64,000 nt of DNA from Calendula officinalis (Eukaryota; Streptophyta; Magnoliopsida; Asterales; Asteraceae): NCBI GenBank assembly GCA_963853835.1, contig OY970822.1, positions 21,299,058-21,363,057 of the forward strand, given 5' to 3'. The notes under the pieces were generated by a model, which saw only the letters and a list, made by a program, of their open reading frames with translations, was not told where the DNA came from and did not search any database. The number at the start of each line of letters is the position of its first letter. Within the stretch, counting starts at the first letter, position 1. Positions 58,327-64,000 of the stretch are shown piece by piece. The position numbers and the translations under genes were made by a program.

Positions 58327-60534
58327 TGTAACACCTCAATTTTTAAAACATCTTTTAAACATATTTTTAAATAAAAATAATACAATGTCCAATGTTCCCA
58401 AAATACGGTTTAACAAAAACCTTTGAAAAGATTATCAGAGTTATTAAATCCGGTGTTACAAAGATAATATCATAACCATAGGATAAACGGGATCTACCTA
58501 CGAGCTCCCGAGCTAGACAACACTAGGCCACTTCTATCGCGACCCTCTAATCCAACGATCCTGAACCTGAGTACACAGCCAAAAACAAAGTAGTACGTGA
58601 GACAAAAATAGTCTCGTGAGATACATGGGTTTTCGACCCATTCTCAAAAGATTTATAAAATAATATTTATAACATTATAAATACTTATCCTTATCATTTC
58701 TTATTAATTCATAAATCATCTTCTATTCATTTAACCGTTTAAACTAATAAGCTTACCATAAGCTTACTCATCATCTAATCACATACTTGTAAGTCATCTC
58801 CAACTTACACTTTCTTTATCACATATGCAACGGACCTCTCCGAAGCCAACTCTCCCGATATGGGATGTCATAGGTAAACTATCAAGGTAATTGGGATCCC
58901 CCATCTTACCGAGATTCATAAGCTCTCCCCGTTCCCGGGTCGTCATGCTCACCCAACACTGGGTGTCGTAAACTGTGACATTCTACTCTTTGCGCAGGGA
59001 GGTACCACCCCAAGTAGACGTCTCATGCTCCCCCATTTCTGGGCGGTCTTATTCCGGATTTTCATTACACATATGAGCCTCAGCTCCTTTCATCAAATAT
59101 GAGCATCAGCTCCTTTCATCACTTTCATCACTTATTAGAATACATCTATTCTAATTTATCATACTAATCTCTTTATTATTTCATTTTAAATCTTGACTTT
59201 ACCAAGTCCTTTACTAATTTAAAACATATTTATCTTTTATCAAAATCATATTACTTTGACTCTTCTTTGACTAGAATACACGTTTATTACTAGTCACTTA
59301 TTACTTATTCTCTTAGTAATTCGATAACTACTTTCATTAGTATAATATACTATTCGATACTTATTACTTAAAAATCATTGTCTCTAGCTTTATTAATACA
59401 TATTATTAATAAACCAATTATCAAGCTCTTTTAAATCATTATCTTTATTCGTACATCTTATTTATAAAAACTCATTAATTTCTTTTCATTATCATAATCT
59501 CTTTCAAAGATCATCAATCATTTAGACATACTAAAATAGTCTATACTAGCCTTTTTCTCATCATGTAAATCATATCTTTATTAAAAATGTTTATTAATAA
59601 AGACTCATAAAACATCATAGTTTTCAAAATCATTTGCTATGTACTCAGTAAAAGTCTCATGTACTCACCTTAGCCAAGCTAACTCCAAATCGTGTCTAAC
59701 AACACGAATCCTTGCTTTCCAACTTGTGAAATGTCACCAAACTTTAGGTCTTCTTGACCTACCATCAATATCATCATAAAATCTAGTTATTATTCATAAC
59801 TAGCTACCAATAAACCCATAACAACATTCTTAACCACCAAGTTCATCCAACTTGGTGAAACCCCAAAATCCTAGTTCAAGATTTCCATCAATAAACCCAA
59901 ATCCAACTTGTACACATCATTGACAAGCTTACAATGAGTGTTCTACACCCATGATTAGTCATCTTCCTCAAAGATGACTTGGATGGTTCGCCAAACCACC
60001 ATTTCTACCCAAATAAAGTTCATAACTAGCTAGATAACATCAACAATCAAGAAATCTTACCTTTGATGTTTAGATCCTTCAAGATGGTGAAGATTTGAGC
60101 TCAAGAACACCAAGATCGCCCCCTATCTCTCTCTAAAATGGCTGCACAAGTGTCGGGTGGAAAAATGAAGAAACCCTAGCTCAAACACGTTTTAATACTG
60201 CTCGTCAATAGTTCGCGATCGCCATCAGAAGTTCGCGTCGCGAACTTCCTTGAACACGCATAAATCGCGATCGGGAGCTGGTCGTGAACTCTTCACGTCT
60301 GACCACCAAAATCTCTGCCTCGACTTCACGAACACGAACCCGAGTTCGCGTCGCGAACTCCTCAGGTGGCCCAGGCTGCACTTTTTCATCTTTATCTCAA
60401 CCCGATTTCGCCCATAACTTTCTCGTACGATGTCCAAATGACACGAAACCAATTCCTACGTTCTTTAAATGATTTATCCTTGTTTATCATATTTTTACAT
60501 AATTTCTTTAATATAAAAATTTCGGGTCGTTACA
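58327..60534 (-). repeat. 3' LTR of element E (2208 bp)
   Basis: TGTAACACC... to ...GTCGTTACA. Contains a GC-rich patch with TCGCGTCGCGAAC-like repeats (about 60205-60360), recalling element A. Partial partner at 63449-63554. Confidence 0.9.
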
Positions 60535-62511
60535 ACTATCCACCCCTTAAAAGGATTCCGTCCTCGGAATCAACTCAAGGATTTCCAATCCTCATTCCAC
60601 TTCCAACTTGTGATTCAATAATACTTACGCAATTAATTGCCCACTTGACCCGTTATACCCAAACGGGCCAAAAATCCATACTTGAGTTCCTAACACCCGA
60701 ACGGGTCAAAATTTCACAATTCGACCTTAACATTTCCCATCATTTAACCAAACTATTTATTCCCATTGGGATGATATGACCCAATCATTACTAATAACCA
60801 TTTGACCAAAATGATAGTCAACCCCTCGCTTTGACCAAATTGTCAACATTGTTCCATCTTTGACTTAGCACAAAGTCAACCAAATCTTAAAAATTTTCCT
60901 TATCCATTAGTGGTTCTATTAATCATCAATTCCTTAACCATCAATCTTACTCTCACGGTCCAACAACAATCATACTCGATTTCTAAATTCCATTCGAATT
61001 GCCCAAAGGTTAAAGTCGCACCCTTTGACTACAATTATTTCCATTAATCAATCAACCACTATCATACACACATACATGTGATACATTATGCCCTTATCCT
61101 CGACTAACCAATTTAAACGAAAGTCAAAACCCAATTTTGACTAAAGTCAACAATCCACTAGTTGACCAACCTTGACTTATGATTAAAATCAAACTTACAT
61201 TGCAAAATTTCTATATCCTTTATCACTAAGGCATCGCTTCCCGAGCTTTTCATTCCCGAATTCCAATATCTAAATTTCCTTTCTCAATTGTTCCTCTTTT
61301 CTTCGATTTCAATATCCACAATCGATTAACAATTTTTCATTTAAGGCAATACCAAATTCTCTATTACCTTTTTAACTTTCATCCAATTACTTATACCATT
61401 TATAATCTCCTTCAAACATCCTCATACCATACTTGAAATTTCCGATCACCGGCTCTAGAGCCTCGATCATATCCGATCGTGGCCTAACCACCCATTGTAC
61501 CTCTTTCACCACTCATTGGTTACTAACAACTTTGCTTCCTAAAAGCATCCCTTTTTCATAAACCAAGAACTTGTAGGCATCTCCTACACATACTTCTATT
61601 CAAACACGACCCGTGTTTTCAACCCAAATTCTCACTTGCCACAAAAATCATAACAACTAACTATACGATTCTACAAACGTCAGATACAAACATCATATTC
61701 CTTGTATAACAAACTATACTTTAACTATCTTATCGAGATGATCGGAAAGCCTCCAATCCATCACGATCCCAAACTGTCACACTGACCGGAAAGCCTCCAA
61801 TCCAAAGTGACTCATACAACACCATTTCATCTTGCATACAATCCATGTATGCATCAATACACTTAGCATCATGCTATCATTTTCTTTCATAATTGACCTT
61901 CAATTTTTCCCACTTATACATTATACCACACGGTATACACATAATCATTTCTAGTGCTTCCCACCAATCTACTCATTTAACAATCGTCCTTATTCGATTC
62001 CTTACTAAAACTTCTAATCTTTCTTTCACCCGGTCATCTTGAGTCAACCAATTGACTCGATCGGTACCCATACGTACACTATCATACATTTTTCAATAAA
62101 CCTTTACCAAATCAAGTTATTCACTCTTGATGTCACACCCGACCTCCACTACACAACCATTTGCCATGGCTATTTGCCCACACTCAATCGATCGTATTCA
62201 ATAACTAAGGTTCCATTTTATATATGCATATTTTTTTGTACTTCACGATTCTCACCAACACCTTGTACTTCATTGTACTACCATTCTCATGATCCAACTT
62301 TCAATATTCTATGACAACATAATCCTTCCTAGTCTTATTTCTCGTGATATACCGGTCGCCAACCCATTCGACTATACACATAATAACTCGGGGAGATTAT
62401 CTCCCAAATTTAATTTTTCGCATCATACATTCCATCTATATTTATTCTCATACTTAGACCACATAAGCACCAATTTGTGCAACATAAAAGCAATTAAATT
62501 CTAATCATCTA
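60535..62511 (-). other. Non-coding internal region of element E
   Basis: About 2 kb downstream of gag without any pol homology. Next to the LTR, the minus-strand AAGGGGTGGATAGT is a likely polypurine tract (60535-60553). A short direct repeat CGGAAAGCCTCCAATCCA occurs at about 61743 and 61788. Many TTGACC/GTCAAC words, as in the A LTR. Confidence 0.65.
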
Positions 62512-63510
62512 TCAAAACTTCATAAACGAATTACCTGAAGCGGCTCCACGAGTTTCCTTCACCCGATTCCTGTTGGCGGTTGATGCTGACGTGTCGGTTC
62601 TCTTCCTCGGGCACGCACTACTAAAGTGTCCCACCTCGTGACAAGTGTAGCATTCCACTTCCTCGAGGTTCCTTACTTTGCAATCCTTTGCTCGGTGCCC
62701 TACTCGTCCACACTTGAAGCATATAGCCGAATTTGCCTTGCATTCCCCACGGTGATTCTTTCCACAACTTTGGCAACTTCCAATACCACTATGCTTTGAC
62801 GAACGCGACCCCAATCCTTCTTTCTTTATCAATCCCAAGCTACTATCAAGCTTCTTCTTTTCTTTTCCTGATGCCGACTCTTGAGCCCTCCGGTGAAACA
62901 CCCTTTCAACACCTCGAGCGGTACAAATGGCCTCATCTAACGTGGCCGCTCGTTTGACTTCCAATTCAAACTCTGATGGTAGCCCATTAGCATACCGAAC
63001 CACTTTCGAACGTCCAGTCGGATAAGCCTTGATCACAAACGGAAGTAATCCCGTAAACTTTTTGGTGTATTCCTCTACCGACATATTTCCCTTCTTGATA
63101 AACACGAACTCCTCTGGCAGTTCCTCTAGATCTCTTTCAGGACAAAACTTTTCCTTCAATCTACTCGTGAACTCCTTCCACGACATCTTGTACAACACCT
63201 TCCTACCAAAAGTCTCGTACATGGTATCCCACCATGTCAATGCTTCATCCTTCAACCGTCGGGATGCATAAGCAACCATGTCTTTCTTCGAACACTTACT
63301 ACTCTCTAGTACTTGTTCAGTTTCACGAATCCAACGCATCGTCACCTTCGGTTCCGAGCTCCCATAATACACTCCGGGGTTGCACGACATGAATGTCTTG
63401 TAGGTGCATCCTTCTCTTTCCTCCGACTCCGAATCATCAGTCTCAAATGATGTCCAAATGACACGAAACCAATTCCTACGTTCTTTAAATGATTTATCCT
63501 TGTTTATCAT
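62512..63510 (-). pseudogene. Element E gag fused to LTR sequence
   Basis: 332-codon open frame. The first 20 codons (from MINKDKSFKERRN) are LTR sequence identical to 60429-60490 region; gag sense begins after about residue 21. Gag domain with the typical TWWDTM, FCPERDLEELPEEF and SVEEYTKKF motifs, then CCHC knuckles CFKCGRVGHRAKDC (residues 264-277) and CYTCHEVGHFSSAC (286-299), plus a further Cys motif CQSCGKNHRGEC upstream. Stop follows soon after, where a protease would normally begin. The authentic gag start, PBS and leader were deleted. Whether the fusion is translated is unknown; it is formally intact. Confidence 0.85.
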
Positions 63511-63554
63511 ATTTTTACATAATTTCTTTAATATAAAAATTTCGGGTCGTTACG
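63449..63554 (-). repeat. Truncated 5' LTR of element E (106 bp)
   Basis: Matches 60429-60534 without a difference except the terminal base, then joins gag directly. Followed by TSD TGATA. Confidence 0.92.
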
Positions 63555-64000
63555 TGATATTTGGCTGAAACTGAACGTTTAACAAATTTCAAAAATCAGT
63601 ATATAATTTTGAATTGAAGTTTTTTAATGATAAAAAATGTCAAAATATAACTAATAAAGTTGCATTTAAAATAATTTTTATTTAACAAGTAACATTAAAA
63701 ATTAAACACTTTTATAATCAGGCTTTAAAAAAATGCAGTTGTAATTAGTATAAATTGAGTAACTATAGAAACGAAAAAAAAATCAACTTAATAAGGGAAA
63801 CATTATCGCATGATTGTTTTTCAGTTAAGTAATTCTTTAAGGATCAAGATAAAAATAAAAAAATTCTTCTAGTCACTAACACCTCCGGCCGACCATCGGA
63901 TTAAAATGGTAAAGATCAAATCCTTTAGCCACTGACATCTCGCCGCCGACCGCAACTTCCAAAATATAGGTTTCAAAATATAGAAACACAGGATACAAAA
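63555..64000. other. Right-edge intergenic sequence
   Basis: AT-rich, one short GC patch near 63890-63950 (CGGCCGACC, CGCCGCCGACC). No feature recognised. Confidence 0.5.

Larger units (their letters stand above)
58327..63554 (-). mobile_element. Gag-only gypsy derivative, element E (5.2 kb)
   Basis: Minus-strand element between TGATA target copies (58322-58326 and 63555-63559). It has a full 3' LTR (58327-60534), an internal region with gag but no protease, RT or integrase, and a 5' LTR cut to its first 106 bp. Structure fits the TR-GAG class of non-autonomous elements, here further deleted. The last base of the right LTR is G rather than the expected A. Confidence 0.85.

Overview
This looks like a transposon-rich stretch of a flowering-plant (eudicot) nuclear genome. 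It has long AT-rich spacers, spliced genes, Ty1/copia and Ty3/gypsy LTR retrotransposons primed by initiator tRNA-Met, hAT, Stowaway and PIF-like MITEs and a Helitron. LTR style and gene content make Asteraceae plausible, but that is a guess. I see only three ordinary host genes: one caffeoyl-CoA O-methyltransferase-like gene (29086-43143, five exons) and two related F-box/LRR-type genes arranged head to head (47887-49867 minus, 51866-53620 plus).

Layout. 1-4972: the 5' half of a minus-strand Ty3/gypsy element (gag-protease-RT, PBS, 2.3 kb LTR), inserted into an older minus-strand copia element called D here. D is recognisable as pol (4973-6141), gag (20176-20992), a leader, PBS and LTR (to about 26398). 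D is broken by a 14 kb Sirevirus-like element B (6142-20175, TSD AGGAT), by a Stowaway MITE (22122-22318) and by a 2.6 kb non-autonomous LTR element C (22459-25105, TSD GATAT). 26399-28702 is the tail and LTR of another, probably gypsy, element.

29086-43143 is the O-methyltransferase gene. Its second intron is about 12.9 kb because a Sirevirus-like element F (29654-41356, TSD ACCAC) landed inside it. F has two LTRs identical by eye (617 bp each), so it is very young, yet its interior carries a 5.5 kb inversion flanked by 277 bp inverted duplications. A solo LTR of the same family as 26949-28702 (43660-46916, TSD ACGTC) follows in opposite orientation and itself holds a hAT MITE and a copia solo LTR. 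Then come the F-box pair with three hAT-type MITEs around them, a probable Helitron (55137-57892) carrying nested MITEs, and a gag-only gypsy derivative E (58327-63554, TSD TGATA) whose gag ORF is fused to LTR sequence.

The most unusual signal is that the two Sirevirus-like elements each carry their own short motif, repeated tens of times in LTRs, spacers and low-complexity coding regions: CTCAGTAT/ATACTGAG in B (shared with the small element C) and CAGTAGTA/TACTACTG in F. In both, motif copies sit upstream of what looks like a private promoter (TATA box 122-123 bp before the ATG) for the envelope-like ORF. This resembles a family-specific binding-site system, for example anti-silencing or transcription control. 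That function is inference.
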